From: JACVRW01 sp963821275
GTDB lineage: Bacteria; Actinomycetota; Thermoleophilia; Solirubrobacterales; Thermoleophilaceae
Direction of reading: 5' to 3'
Assembly (NCBI GenBank): GCA_963821275.1
Contig: CAWGDF010000011.1
Coordinates: forward strand, 496,001-560,000
DNA length: 64,000 bases
Shown: one piece after another, positions 24,585-33,572 of the stretch
How the letters are laid out: each line of letters begins with the position of its first letter
Numbering within the stretch: position 1 is the first letter of the stretch
Program-made: the position numbers and the translations under genes
Notes under the pieces: model-generated
What the model was told of the DNA's origin: nothing
Databases searched by the model: none
Seen by the model: only the letters and a program-made list of their open reading frames with translations

Positions 24585-25364
24585 ATGAAAGCCCCCTCGC
24601 TTGCGAGCAGCGCGCGGCCGCCACTCTGGCGGGAGGCACGGGTCGGCCTGGAGGCGGCGGCGCTGGTCCGCGACCCGGTCTTTTATGGCCGGGGCGTCGC
24701 CCCCGGGAACGGGCGGCCCGTGATGCTGATCCCGGGCTTCCTCGCCGGCGACGGGTCCCTCGTGGTGATGGCGGATTGGCTGCGCCGCTGCGGCTATCGG
24801 CCCAGCAGAGCCGGGATGGTGGCCAACGTCGACTGCTCGGGGGCCGCCCTGACCCGGCTGGAGGGCCGCTTGGAACGGCTCGTGAACGACCAGGGCCGCC
24901 CCGCCGTCCTCATCGGCCAGAGCCGCGGTGGCGGGCTGGCCCGGGCGCTCGCCTGCCGTCGCCCCGAGCTCGTGGACGGCCTCGTGGCCCTCGGCTCGCC
25001 GCAGCTCGATCCGCTGGCGGTGCACCCGCTCGTGCGCCTTCAGGTGCACGCGGTGAGCCGGTTGGGCTCCCTCGGCGTGCCGCGCCTGTTCAAGCGCTCC
25101 TGCCTCGAGGGCGACTGCTGCGCCTCCTACTGGGAGGACGTGGCGCGCCCGCTCGACAACGGCCTGCGCTTCGTGTCCGTCTACTCGCGCAGCGACGGCA
25201 TCGTCGACTGGCGTGTCTGCCTCGACCCGCAGGCCGAGAACGTCGAGGTCAGCTCCTCGCACTGCGGCATGGCCGTGAACTCCGCGGTCTTCCGCGCCGT
25301 GGCGGCGGCGCTGGGCTCCGCGGAGGCCGGCCCGGCGGCAGCCGGCGAGCTGCGAGCCGCCTGA
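24585..25364 (+). CDS. Alpha/beta-hydrolase fold protein
   Basis: 259 residues. Hydrophobic strand PVMLIPGFLAGDGSL with an oxyanion region near residue 50, nucleophile elbow GQSRGGGLAR (Ser near 115), an acid candidate in YSRSDGIVDW and a catalytic His in SSSHCGMAVN near 230. Together these form a full hydrolase triad, and lipase/esterase activity is the likely class. The ATG at 24585 is preferred; a GTG at 24576 would add three residues. It is divergent from the quinone reductase with about 75 bases between them. Substrate unknown. Confidence 0.78.
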   Translation: MKAPSLASSARPPLWREARVGLEAAALVRDPVFYGRGVAPGNGRPVMLIPGFLAGDGSLVVMADWLRRCGYRPSRAGMVANVDCSGAALTRLEGRLERLVNDQGRPAVLIGQSRGGGLARALACRRPELVDGLVALGSPQLDPLAVHPLVRLQVHAVSRLGSLGVPRLFKRSCLEGDCCASYWEDVARPLDNGLRFVSVYSRSDGIVDWRVCLDPQAENVEVSSSHCGMAVNSAVFRAVAAALGSAEAGPAAAGELRAA

Positions 25365-25368
25365 GGAG

Positions 25369-26334
25369 TCAGGGCACCAGCACGGCCGCGCCGTGCACCT
25401 CTCCCGCTCGCAGCCGTTCGAGCGCCTCGCCCGCCCGCTCGAGGGCGAACGATTCCACCTCGGTGCGAACAGGCACCTGCGGCGCCAGAGCCAGGAACTC
25501 CTCCCCGTCGGCGCGGGTCAGGTTCGCCACCGAGCGCAGGGTGCGCTCGCCCCAGAGCAGGTCGTAGGGAAAGGCCGGGATGTCGCTCATGTGGATCCCG
25601 CCGCACACCACCGTCCCGCCCTTGGCCACCGCACGCAGAGCGGCCGGGACCAGCTCTCCGGCCGGCGCGAAGATGAGCGCGGCGTCGAGCTCCTCCGGTG
25701 GCGAGGCGTCTGAGTCGCCGGCCCATTCGGCGCCCTGCTCCAGCGCGAAGCGTTGCGCCGCCGCGTCGCCGGCACGCGTGAACGCGAACACCCGCCGGCC
25801 CTGGTGGCGGGCCACTTGGCTCACTATGTGGGCGGCCGCGCCGAAGCCGTACAGACCCAGCCGCTCGGCGTCGCCGGCAAAGCCGAGGGTGCGGTAGCCG
25901 ATGAGGCCCGCGCACAGCAGCGGCGCGGCCTGGAGATCGGGATAGCCGCCGGGGATGGGAAAGCAGAAGCGCTCGTCGGCCACCGCCCACTGCGCGTAGC
26001 CGCCGTCGCGCTGGTAGCCGGTGAAGCGGGCGCGATCGCACAGGTTCTCGCGCCCCGACCGGCAGTAGCGGCAAACGCCGCAGGTCCAGCCGAGCCAGGG
26101 CACGCCCACGCGCTCGCCCTCGGAGAAGCGCTCCCCCTCGCTGGCCACGCGCGCCACGATCTGGTGCCCGAGCACGAGGGGCAGGCTGGGGTCCGCCAGC
26201 TCGCCGTCGAGCACGTGGAGGTCGGTGCGGCAGACCCCGCAGGCCGCCACCTCGAGCAGCACCTCCCCCGCCCCCGGTTCGGGCCTGGCGACCTCCGCCG
26301 CGCGGAGCGGGCGGCCGGGGGCGTCTAGCACCAT
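25369..26334 (-). CDS. Zinc-dependent alcohol dehydrogenase family protein
   Basis: 321 residues. Catalytic zinc ligands Cys in AACGVCRTDLHV and His/Glu-region LVLGHQIVARV; structural-zinc cysteines are grouped in WTCGVCRYCRSGRENLCDRA (four Cys), a complete set. The nucleotide fold is LGLYGFGAAAHIVSQVARHQ. This matches a family of zinc alcohol dehydrogenases common in soil Actinobacteria. The first in-frame Met at 26364 is rejected in favour of the ATG at 26334, leaving a 35-base divergent promoter with the methyltransferase. Convergent with the hydrolase at 4 bases' distance. Confidence 0.88.
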   Translation of the reverse strand: MVLDAPGRPLRAAEVARPEPGAGEVLLEVAACGVCRTDLHVLDGELADPSLPLVLGHQIVARVASEGERFSEGERVGVPWLGWTCGVCRYCRSGRENLCDRARFTGYQRDGGYAQWAVADERFCFPIPGGYPDLQAAPLLCAGLIGYRTLGFAGDAERLGLYGFGAAAHIVSQVARHQGRRVFAFTRAGDAAAQRFALEQGAEWAGDSDASPPEELDAALIFAPAGELVPAALRAVAKGGTVVCGGIHMSDIPAFPYDLLWGERTLRSVANLTRADGEEFLALAPQVPVRTEVESFALERAGEALERLRAGEVHGAAVLVP

Positions 26335-26369
26335 CGCGCGCACTGCTCTCGCATACCATCGCATGCAGC

Positions 26370-27206
26370 GTGGAGACCGAGGAGTACCGCACCGCCACCT
26401 ACGAGTTGTGGCAGGCGATGGCCGCCGGTTGGGACGCCGACCGGGTGCTGATGTGGGAGGCCACCCGCGGGGTGAGCGAGCGGCTTCTGGAGGCGGTCGC
26501 GCTCCAGCCCGGCGACAGCGTCCTCGAGCTGGCCTGCGGCACGGGCGAGACGGGGTTCGCGGCCGCTCGCGCCGTCGGCCCGCAGGGGACCGCCATCCTC
26601 ACGGATTTCGCGCCGAACATGGTCGACGCCGCCCGCCGCGAGGCCGACGCGCTGGGGTTGGACGGCGTTCAGGTGCGGCTGATGGACGCCGAGCGAATGG
26701 ACCTCGCCGAGGACAGCGTCGACGCGGTGCTCTGCCGCTGGGGCTACATGCTCATGGCCGACCGCGCCGCGGCCCTGGCCGAGACCCGCCGCGTGCTGCG
26801 CGCCGAGGGCAGGCTTGCGCTCTCGGTCTGGGGCGCGCGCGAGCGCAATCCCTGGGCGGCCGTCCCCGGTCGCGTGATGATGGAGAGGCTGGGCGTCCCG
26901 CCGCCGGAGCCGGAGGCTCCGGGAATGTTCTCCCTCGCCGAGCCGGAGCGCCTGCTCGCCATGCTCGACAAGGCCGGCTTCGACGATCCCCACCTCGAGG
27001 AGGTGGAGGTGCCCTGGCGCTTCGAGGGCTTCGACGACTACTGGCGCTACGTGGTCAGGCTGACTCCGCTCGGGCTGAGGCTGCCCGAGCTCTCCGAGGC
27101 CGAGGCCGGCGAGCTGCGCGCGGAGGTGGAGCGGGGCGTCGCGGAGCATTCCCAGAACGGCGAGCTCGTCCTGCCCGGCGTGGCCGTCGTCGCGGCGGCC
27201 CGTTGA
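26370..27206 (+). CDS. Class I SAM-dependent methyltransferase
   Basis: 278 residues. SAM-binding motif I VLELACGTGETGFAAARAVG near residue 50, motif II (LTDFAPNMVDAARRE) and motif III region DSVDAVLCRWGYMLM. The family is close to UbiE/Coq5-like methyltransferases, but no substrate can be assigned. The C-terminal cap (DDYWRYVVRLTPLGLRL) is specific to the subgroup. GTG start. The next gene begins 5 bases after the stop, so the two are probably one transcript. Confidence 0.82.
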   Translation: METEEYRTATYELWQAMAAGWDADRVLMWEATRGVSERLLEAVALQPGDSVLELACGTGETGFAAARAVGPQGTAILTDFAPNMVDAARREADALGLDGVQVRLMDAERMDLAEDSVDAVLCRWGYMLMADRAAALAETRRVLRAEGRLALSVWGARERNPWAAVPGRVMMERLGVPPPEPEAPGMFSLAEPERLLAMLDKAGFDDPHLEEVEVPWRFEGFDDYWRYVVRLTPLGLRLPELSEAEAGELRAEVERGVAEHSQNGELVLPGVAVVAAAR

Positions 27207-27211
27207 GCGCA

Positions 27212-28079
27212 ATGGGCCCGCTGGTCGACGCAGCGTGGCTCTCGACACGGCTCGAGACGGTCGCGGTGGTCGACTGTCGCTACACGCTCGGCCGGCCCGG
27301 CGCCGGGGAGGAGGGCTACGTCGCCGGTCACATTCCCGGCGCCGCCTTCCTCGACGTCGATCGCGATCTGGCCGCGCCCCCCGGAGAGCGCGGGCGGCAC
27401 CCGCTTCCCAGCCCGACGGAGTTCGAGCGGGCGGCCCGCCGCGCGGGCATCGGGGCGGGGGGCCACGTGGTCGCCTACGACGAGGCGGGGGAGGGTGGCG
27501 CGCGCGCGCCTGTGGTGGCTGCTGCGCCACTTCGGCCACCCGCGGGTATCGGTGCTCGACGGCGGCCTGGATGCGTGGCGCTCCGCGGCCCTGCCGCTGG
27601 CGCAGGGGCGGGAGGAGGTTGCGCCGGGTGACTTCCGCGCCCGCGCGCGCGAGGGGGACACCGTCGAGGCGGAGGAGCTGCTCGCCGGGGACCAGGTGGT
27701 CCTCGACGCCCGCGCCCCCGAGCGCTTCCGCGGCGAGCTCGAGCCGATAGACCCGGTGGCGGGCCACATCCCCGGCGCCCGGAACGCGCCCTTCACGGAG
27801 CTGGCGCCGGGCGGCGCCTTCCTCCCCCCGGACGAGCTGCGCGAGCGGCTCGAGCGGGCGGGCGCGGCGCCGGACACCGAGCTCGTGGCCTACTGCGGCT
27901 CGGGGGTGACAGCCTGCACGCTCGTGCTGGCCGCGGAGCTGTCCGGGCTCGGGCCGGCGCGGCTGTACCCGGGGTCGTGGAGCGAGTGGTGTGCGCGCGG
28001 CTACCCGGCCGCGCGCCAGGACAGCGCGCGCTCGACCGACAGCCGCAGCAGCGGCCCCGGCGGCGTCCGCTCCCGGTAG
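27212..28079 (+). CDS. Thiosulfate/3-mercaptopyruvate sulfurtransferase (two-domain rhodanese, frameshift)
   Basis: Two rhodanese domains, about 288 residues after repair. Frame 1 covers domain 1 (VAVVDCRYTLGRPGA, GYVAGHIPGAAFLDVDRDL). One base later, frame 2 resumes with RLWWLLRHFGHPRVSVLDGG and domain 2, with the active-site Cys loop VAYCGSGVTACTLVLA and LYPGSWSEWC. The break lies within 27485-27508 in a G/C-alternating run and equals one extra base. Both halves are intact, so the enzyme is probably functional in the real genome. The 3' 79 bases overlap the convergent PPOX gene; the last 20 residues lie in that overlap. Confidence 0.75.
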
Positions 28080-28423
28080 GCGGCATAGCGGGCGACGAGC
28101 GCGTTCAGCGCGTCGGGAGCATCGGCCACCTCGATCACAGCGACCCGGCCGACGAGCTGAACCCAGGCCAGCCGGCTCCAGTCGTCGTGGTAGACGTCCA
28201 CGCACAGTGCGGCCTGCGGGCGCCTCCGCAGGTATCGGACACGCGCGGGCTCGCGGGCGCGCTTCGGCTTGTCGTCGATCGCGCTCCAGACCGCGTCGCC
28301 GCTGACCGCGTAGGTCACCGGCAGCACGCGGGGGCGATCGCCGTCGTCGAGGTAGGCCAGCCGGGCCACCCGCTCGGACTCCAGAAGATCGCGGGCCCAG
28401 GAGGGGAGCGTCTCTAGAGTCAC
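28001..28423 (-). CDS. PPOX-class (F420-type) oxidoreductase
   Basis: 140 residues of the split beta-barrel pyridoxamine-phosphate-oxidase superfamily: RVARLAYLDDGDRPRVLPVTYAV, then IDDKPKRAREPARVRYLRRR (phosphate/cofactor-binding basic patch) and RLAWVQLVGRVAVIE. IDDKPKR is typical of the Rv0121-like F420-binding group. Expected to bind F420 as a dimer; reaction unknown. Convergent with the sulfurtransferase and overlapping it by 79 bases. The start at 28423 leaves 30 bases before the divergent LLM gene. Confidence 0.8.
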   Translation of the reverse strand: MTLETLPSWARDLLESERVARLAYLDDGDRPRVLPVTYAVSGDAVWSAIDDKPKRAREPARVRYLRRRPQAALCVDVYHDDWSRLAWVQLVGRVAVIEVADAPDALNALVARYAAYRERTPPGPLLRLSVERALSWRAAG

Positions 28424-28453
28424 TGCCCGAGCCTAGAGCGGAGAGGTGAGTTC

Positions 28454-29308
28454 ATGGAGATCGGCATCGGGCTGCCGACCACGATCCCCGGGGTCGACGG
28501 TCGGCAGGTAGTGGAGTGGGCGCAGCGGGCGGAACGGGCCGGCTTTTCGACGCTCGGGGTGCTCGACCGGATCGTCTATCCCAACTACGAGCCGCTGGTG
28601 AGCCTGGCCGCGGCGGCCGCGGTCACCGAGCAGATCCGTCTCACCACCAGCATCCTGATCGCCCCCTATCGCGCGAACACGGCGTTGCTGGCCAAGCAGG
28701 CGGCGACCGTGCAGGCCCTCTCCGGGGGCCGGCTCGAGCTCGGGGTCGCGGTGGGCCTCCGCGAGGACGACTACGAGGCCTCGGGCGTGCCCATGAAGGG
28801 CCGTGGGCAGCGCTTCGAGGAGATGCTCGACGAGATGAAGCGCATCTGGGCCGGGGAGGAGCGCGGCTTCGCCGGGGCCATAGGGCCCGAGATCGAGCCA
28901 CCCACGCTCCTCATCGGAGGCCAGGTCGACGCTGCCTTCCGGCGAGCCGCGGAGTACGGCGACGGCTGGATCGCGGGCGGCGGCGGGCCCGACATGTTCG
29001 GACAGGCCCGAGAGAAGCTGCTCGCCGCCTGGGAGAAGGCGGGCCGGGAGGGTAGGCCCAAGGCCGCCTCGCTGGCCTACTTCGGGCTGGGCGACACGGC
29101 CGAGGAGGACGCTCGCCACAGCGTCGGCCACTACTACGCCTGGCTCGGCGATTACGCCGAGGCGATCGTCGGCTCGGTCGCCAAGAGCGAGGAGATGGTC
29201 CGGGGCTACGTTCAGGCCTTCGAGGCGAGCGGCTGCGACGAGCTGATCCTGTTCCCGAGCTCCGCCGACCCGGAGCAGGTCGACCTGCTGGCCCGCGCAG
29301 CGCTGTAG
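28454..29308 (+). CDS. LLM-class (F420-type) flavin-dependent oxidoreductase
   Basis: 284-residue luciferase-like TIM barrel: MEIGIGLPTTIPG, WAQRAERAGFSTLGVLDRI, VTEQIRLTTSILIAPYRANT, LSGGRLELGVAVGLREDDYE and the PTLLIGG strand. A second LLM gene lies at 16252-17214 but the two differ clearly, so this is not a local duplication. ATG 28454 with GGAGAGGTGA upstream. The PPOX gene next door on the other strand makes this a small F420-type redox cluster by family expectation. Confidence 0.87.
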   Translation: MEIGIGLPTTIPGVDGRQVVEWAQRAERAGFSTLGVLDRIVYPNYEPLVSLAAAAAVTEQIRLTTSILIAPYRANTALLAKQAATVQALSGGRLELGVAVGLREDDYEASGVPMKGRGQRFEEMLDEMKRIWAGEERGFAGAIGPEIEPPTLLIGGQVDAAFRRAAEYGDGWIAGGGGPDMFGQAREKLLAAWEKAGREGRPKAASLAYFGLGDTAEEDARHSVGHYYAWLGDYAEAIVGSVAKSEEMVRGYVQAFEASGCDELILFPSSADPEQVDLLARAAL

Positions 29309-29349
29309 CGCCCTCCCAGCGGCCGTTTCCGTCCCCCGCGCCCGCCACC

Positions 29350-29745
29350 ATGGAAGCGATGGGGTCGGCGAAGCTCGTGCTCGGCGGAGCGGCCACGGCC
29401 GCCGTGGGCGTTCGCGTGGCCCGCTCCCTGTACAACCGCTGGCGGGTCCTGCCCGAGGCCGACCGGCATCGGCTCGAGAAGCTCGCGGAGGACCTGAAGG
29501 CCCGCGCGCTCGACCTGCGCGGGGCGCTCGACGCGGACAGGGCCCGCGGCGAGCTGCGCAGCGCAAGCGAGAGCTTCGCCGCGGCGCTGGTCCGCACCGC
29601 GAGGGCCGATCCCGAGCTCGACGAGGCGGAAGTGGAGCGCCTGCGTGCCGATCTGCGCCGCGAGCTCGACCGGCTCGAGAACGCGGCCCCGGGGAGCATT
29701 AAGGCTTCGCGAAGTCGGCGCGGAAGCGACGTGGCCCCTGAGTAG
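29350..29745 (+). CDS. Small hydrophobic-start, coiled-coil-rich protein of unknown function
   Basis: 131 residues, family not recognised. Residues 5-25 (GSAKLVLGGAATAAVGVRVA) may form a membrane or hydrophobic helix. The remainder is highly charged and helical (Arg/Glu/Leu/Ala-rich, with EAEVERLRADLRRELDRLE), suggesting a coiled coil. An alternative ATG lies at 29359. It sits 41 bases after an LLM gene and 30 bases before the ABC importer, without clear connection to either. Confidence 0.55.
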   Translation: MEAMGSAKLVLGGAATAAVGVRVARSLYNRWRVLPEADRHRLEKLAEDLKARALDLRGALDADRARGELRSASESFAAALVRTARADPELDEAEVERLRADLRRELDRLENAAPGSIKASRSRRGSDVAPE

Positions 29746-29775
29746 GATTGCGGCTTCCCCGCAGGGAACCTCCTC

Positions 29776-30969
29776 GTGAATAACTCCGATTCCGCCCAGA
29801 CTCCGGGGCCGTCGGCACGCCCCGCGGCAGCGACGCTCGAGTTCCGAGGCGCCACGAAGCGTTATCCGGGGCAGTCCGAGCCGGCCGTCGACGACCTCTC
29901 GCTGGAGGTGCCCGCAGGCGAGATCTGCGTGCTGGTGGGGCCCTCGGGATGCGGCAAGACCACCGCTATGCGGATGGTCAACCGCATGATCGACATCACC
30001 GCCGGCGACATCCTGCTCGAAGGAAGCAGCGTCAAGGAGCGCCAGCCGGCCGAGCTGCGGCGCCAGATCGGCTACGCGATCCAGCAGATCGGCCTGTTCC
30101 CGCACCTGAGCGTTGCCGGCAACATCGCCACCGTCCCGCGGCTGCTGGGCTGGGACAAGCAGCGCATCGCCAGCCGGGTGGACGAGCTGCTCGAGCTCGT
30201 GGGCCTCCACCCCTCCGAGACTCGCGACCGCTTCCCCGGCCAGCTGTCGGGCGGCCAGCGCCAGCGGGTGGGCGTGGCCCGCGCCCTGGCCACCGACCCG
30301 CCGCTCATGCTCATGGACGAGCCCTTCGGCGCCATCGATCCGATCAACCGCGAACGGCTCCAGAACGAGTTCCTGCGCCTCCAGCGCGAGATCCGCAAAA
30401 CGATCGTGTTCGTCACGCACGACATCGACGAGGCCATCAAGATGGGGGACCGCATCGCCGTCATGCGGAAGGGCGGCAAGCTGGCGCAGTACGCCACGCC
30501 GGCCGAGCTCCTGATGAGCCCGGCCAACCGCTTCGTGGAGGACTTCGTCGGCGCCGACCGCGCGCTCAAGCGGCTGGCGCTCCAGCGCGTACGCGACGTG
30601 GACCTGTGGAAGGCCCCGCTGGTCCGCGCGGGCGACTCGACCTCCGAGGCCGTCGCCCGCGCCGCGGAGAGCGAGGTGCCCTATCCCCTGCTGGTCGACG
30701 ACGACGACCGGCCGGTCGCGTGGCTCAACGACCGTGACCTGAGCGGAGTGGTGGTCGAGGCCGAAGGCGCTTCCCGCGCCGAGCCCATCCTGGAGCTCGA
30801 CGACGTCCTGCGCGACGCGCTGTCCAACCTCCTCGAGGAGGATGTCCAGTACGGCCCGGTGGTGGACGAGCATGGCCGGGCCTTCGGTGTGCTCTCGGTG
30901 GAGATCCTGGCCCAGGCCCTGCGCACCGACCCCGAGGAGGTCCCGAGCGGGGCCGACGCCCTGGCGTGA
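29776..30969 (+). CDS. Osmoprotectant-type ABC transporter ATP-binding protein with CBS tail
   Basis: 397 residues. ABC domain with Walker A GPSGCGKTT near residue 57, Q-loop QQIGLFPHL, signature LSGGQRQRV, Walker B LMLMDEPFG and H-loop VTHD. The C-terminal 120 residues form a CBS-like pair (VPYPLLVDDDDRPVAWLND, YGPVVDEHGRAFGVLSVE), as in OpuA/OpuC ATPases where CBS senses ionic strength. GTG start; coupled by overlap to the permease. Uptake of glycine betaine, choline or carnitine is the family expectation. Confidence 0.92.
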   Translation: MNNSDSAQTPGPSARPAAATLEFRGATKRYPGQSEPAVDDLSLEVPAGEICVLVGPSGCGKTTAMRMVNRMIDITAGDILLEGSSVKERQPAELRRQIGYAIQQIGLFPHLSVAGNIATVPRLLGWDKQRIASRVDELLELVGLHPSETRDRFPGQLSGGQRQRVGVARALATDPPLMLMDEPFGAIDPINRERLQNEFLRLQREIRKTIVFVTHDIDEAIKMGDRIAVMRKGGKLAQYATPAELLMSPANRFVEDFVGADRALKRLALQRVRDVDLWKAPLVRAGDSTSEAVARAAESEVPYPLLVDDDDRPVAWLNDRDLSGVVVEAEGASRAEPILELDDVLRDALSNLLEEDVQYGPVVDEHGRAFGVLSVEILAQALRTDPEEVPSGADALA

Positions 30970-31679
30970 ACGCGCTGATCGCACAGGGCGGCGTCCAAAT
31001 CCGCGGTGACGCGGGCGACGAGGGCTGCGTCGCGAACAACGGCTTCTGCCCGGACTGGATCGTCGACAACTTCGACCGCTATGTCGACCCCTTCTTCCGC
31101 CACGTGCTGCTGACGGTCACGGCCATGGGAATCGGCTTCGCGATCGCGTTCGCGCTGGCGCTGATCGCCTATCGGCGGCGCTGGTTCATCAACCCGATCA
31201 CCCAGGTCACCGGGATCCTCTACACCATCCCCAGCATCGCCGCGTTCTTCCTGCTGCTGCCCGTCACCGGGCGCGGCTTCACCACGGCGATCATCGCGCT
31301 CGTCGCCTACATCCTCCTGATCATCTTCCGCAACGTGCTCGCGGGCCTCGACAACGTGCCCACCGAGACGAAGGACGCCGGCCGTGGTATGGGCCTCACC
31401 GACCGCCAGCTGCTGTGGCGCGTCGAGATCCCGCTGGCGCTGCCGGAGATCATGGCCGGCCTGCGTATCGCCGTGACCACCACGGTCGGGCTGGCCACAC
31501 TTGCCTTCTTCGCCGGAGCGGGCGGCCTGGGTGAGTCGATATTCGCCGACATCACGTTCAGGTCGAACGTGGTGGTGGCGGGCGGGCTGGCCGTGCTGCT
31601 GGCGGTGCTGCTTGACGGGCTGATCCTGCTGGTGCAGCGCGCCATCACGCCCTGGACCCGGGCGGTGGCGGCGCAATGA
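30966..31679 (+). CDS. Osmoprotectant-type ABC transporter permease
   Basis: 237 residues, OpuCB/ProW-like. Five or six transmembrane segments follow a 40-residue polar N-terminus; the first is VLLTVTAMGIGFAIAFALAL near residue 50. The EAA loop with ATPase contacts is visible as TKDAGRGMGLTDRQLLWRVE. The start GTG overlaps the ATPase stop. A second permease follows immediately, so the channel is probably a heterodimer. The Cys-containing N-terminus (DEGCVANNGFCPDW) is unusual for the family. Confidence 0.9.
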   Translation: MNALIAQGGVQIRGDAGDEGCVANNGFCPDWIVDNFDRYVDPFFRHVLLTVTAMGIGFAIAFALALIAYRRRWFINPITQVTGILYTIPSIAAFFLLLPVTGRGFTTAIIALVAYILLIIFRNVLAGLDNVPTETKDAGRGMGLTDRQLLWRVEIPLALPEIMAGLRIAVTTTVGLATLAFFAGAGGLGESIFADITFRSNVVVAGGLAVLLAVLLDGLILLVQRAITPWTRAVAAQ

Positions 31680-32434
31680 GCACCACCCTCGCCGTGCTGG
31701 GCCAGTTCGGCGACGCCGTCGGCTTCATCTTCGACGAGCGCGAGTCGCCCGCGGGCGGCAGCCAGGTCGGCGGCCTGGGCGAGATGTGGGAGCTGACCTG
31801 GGAGCACCTCAAGCTCTCGATCGCCGCGATGGCCGTGGCCTGCGCGCTGACGGTCCCGCTCGGCCTCTGGCTGGGGCACATCGGAAAGGGCGGCTTCCTG
31901 GCGATCAACGCGTCAAACGCCGGACGCGCGGTGCCGAGCCTGGCGCTGATCGCGTTCTTCGTCGCCTACATCGGCGTGGGCTTCACGAACCTGATGCTCG
32001 CGCTCGTGCTGCTGGCCATCCCGCCGATCCTCACCAACACCTACACCGGCGTGCGGCAGGTGGATCGTGACACCGTCGACGCGGCCCGGGGCATGGGCAT
32101 GACAGGCGCCGAGATCGTGCGCCGGGTCGAGCTCCCGCTTGCACTGCCGCTGATCTTCGGCGGCATCCGGATCTCGGCGGTGAACGTCGTGGCCACCGCG
32201 ACCATCGCGCCACTGGCCGGGGTCATCACGCTCGGCGACCCGATCATCAACCCGAACACCTACGGCAGCGACGGCCAGCTCGCCGCGGCGATCGTCGTCG
32301 CGCTGCTGGCCGTGATCACGGAGGTCTCGCTGGGAGCGGTGCAGCGCGCCGTGACCCCGCGCGGCCTCAAGCTCGAGGCTGGCCGAAAGCGCCGGCTCCC
32401 GTTTCCGACCAAGAGGAGGGAAGCGACCACATGA
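31676..32434 (+). CDS. Osmoprotectant-type ABC transporter permease (second)
   Basis: 252 residues, second membrane subunit. TM segments include LSIAAMAVACALTVPLGLWL, SLALIAFFVAYIGVGF and LMLALVLLAIPPILTNTY. The EAA loop is DAARGMGMTGAEIVRRVELP. It overlaps both neighbours by 4 bases (ATGA junctions), giving one tightly coupled operon ATPase-permease-permease-binding protein. The basic C-terminus (KRRLPFPTKRRE) is cytoplasmic. Confidence 0.9.
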   Translation: MSTTLAVLGQFGDAVGFIFDERESPAGGSQVGGLGEMWELTWEHLKLSIAAMAVACALTVPLGLWLGHIGKGGFLAINASNAGRAVPSLALIAFFVAYIGVGFTNLMLALVLLAIPPILTNTYTGVRQVDRDTVDAARGMGMTGAEIVRRVELPLALPLIFGGIRISAVNVVATATIAPLAGVITLGDPIINPNTYGSDGQLAAAIVVALLAVITEVSLGAVQRAVTPRGLKLEAGRKRRLPFPTKRREATT

Positions 32435-33414
32435 GGACTCTGCGCTGGCCGCTGCTACTGATGCTGATGCTGGCCTCGCTCGCCATGGCCGCCTGTGGCG
32501 GCGACGACGAGGACGAGGGAGGAGGCGGAGGCGAGTCGACCACCGAGGGCGGTGGCCAGCAGGCCATCCAGAAGGACGACTCGAAGTCGGCCGTGAAGAT
32601 CACCGTCGGCTCGAAGAACTTCACCGAGCAGAAGGTGCTGGGCGAGATCTACGCCCAGGCGCTGGCCGCCGGCGGATATGACGTCTCGAAGGAGCTCAAC
32701 CTCGGTGACGAGAAGACCGCGCTGAAGGCGGTCGAGAGTGGCGAGATCGACGCCTACCCGGAGTACACCGGAACCGCGCTGCTCTCGTTCTTCGGCGTGG
32801 AGGCGGACAAGCTCCCCAAGGACGAGCAGAAGGCCTACGACCAGGCCAAGGCCGGCTTCGCCAAGAAGGACCTGACCGCCCTGCCGCCGACTCCGTTCAC
32901 CAGCTCGAACGAGGTGGCGGTGACCCAGGAGACCGCCGACGAGCTCGGCCTGAAGACGATCTCCGACCTGAAGGGCAAGTCGCAGGACCTGACCATGTAC
33001 GGGTCGCCCGAGTGCCGGCAGCGGCTCGACTGCCTGCTCGGCCTGCAGCAGGTCTACGGGCTGAAGTTCGCGAAGTTCGTGCCGGTGGACCTCGCCCTTC
33101 GCCATGAGGTGCTGTCGAAGGGCCAGGCCGACGTGTCGATCGTCTTCACGACCGACGCGCAGAACGAGCGCGAGGGCTTCGTCCTGCTCGAGGACGACAA
33201 GGGCATGTTCCCGCCCTACAACTCGACGCTCGTCGTCCGCGACGACGTCGTCAAGAAGGCCGGGCCCGAGATGCCCGAGATCGTGGGCCAGGTGAACAAG
33301 GACCTCACCGACAAGGTCATGCAGGAGCTCAACGCCCGCGTCGATCTCGACAAGAAGACGCCGGAGGACGTGGCGAGCGAGTACCTGTCGGAGACGGGGC
33401 TCGTTCCGTCCTAG
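32431..33414 (+). CDS. Osmoprotectant-type ABC transporter substrate-binding lipoprotein
   Basis: 327 residues. Signal peptide with lipobox: LMLASLAMAACGG, mature Cys near residue 22. An acidic Gly/Glu-rich linker follows, then the OpuAC-type domain starting with VGSKNFTEQKVLGEI and containing AYPEYTGTALLSFFG, typical of OpuC/ProX-like binding proteins. Membrane-anchored on the outside. Quaternary ammonium ligands are the family rule, but the aromatic cage cannot be checked from sequence alone. Its ligand could also be ergothioneine, since related OpuC-like systems import it; the organism makes ergothioneine itself, so that remains speculative. Confidence 0.9.
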   Translation: MRTLRWPLLLMLMLASLAMAACGGDDEDEGGGGGESTTEGGGQQAIQKDDSKSAVKITVGSKNFTEQKVLGEIYAQALAAGGYDVSKELNLGDEKTALKAVESGEIDAYPEYTGTALLSFFGVEADKLPKDEQKAYDQAKAGFAKKDLTALPPTPFTSSNEVAVTQETADELGLKTISDLKGKSQDLTMYGSPECRQRLDCLLGLQQVYGLKFAKFVPVDLALRHEVLSKGQADVSIVFTTDAQNEREGFVLLEDDKGMFPPYNSTLVVRDDVVKKAGPEMPEIVGQVNKDLTDKVMQELNARVDLDKKTPEDVASEYLSETGLVPS

Positions 33415-33431
33415 AGGGCTCCGCGGGCAGC

Positions 33432-33482
33432 GCCGCGGGTAGCCTCGGACCGGCGTCGAATCGGTCTGGGACTACCCGCGGC
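33432..33482 (+). terminator. Nested hairpin after the ABC importer operon
   Basis: Perfect 11-base stem GCCGCGGGTAG / CTACCCGCGGC. Inside the loop is a second 5-base stem GACCG / CGGTC. It lies 17 bases after the binding-protein stop and before a convergent membrane-protein gene, so it is a likely bidirectional terminator. No T-run. Confidence 0.55.
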
Positions 33483-33572
33483 CTCCGGCTGTCGAGCGCT
33501 CCGCGCGCCGCGCGCGGGTGGAGCACGGTGATGCGGCGGCTGCTTGGATACCCAGCGACGTGTCAGGACCCT

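Noticed and set aside
33421..33560. Possible gene in the 158-base gap after the importer operon
   Set aside because: The gap holds the nested hairpin and no frame with a start and ribosome-binding site.
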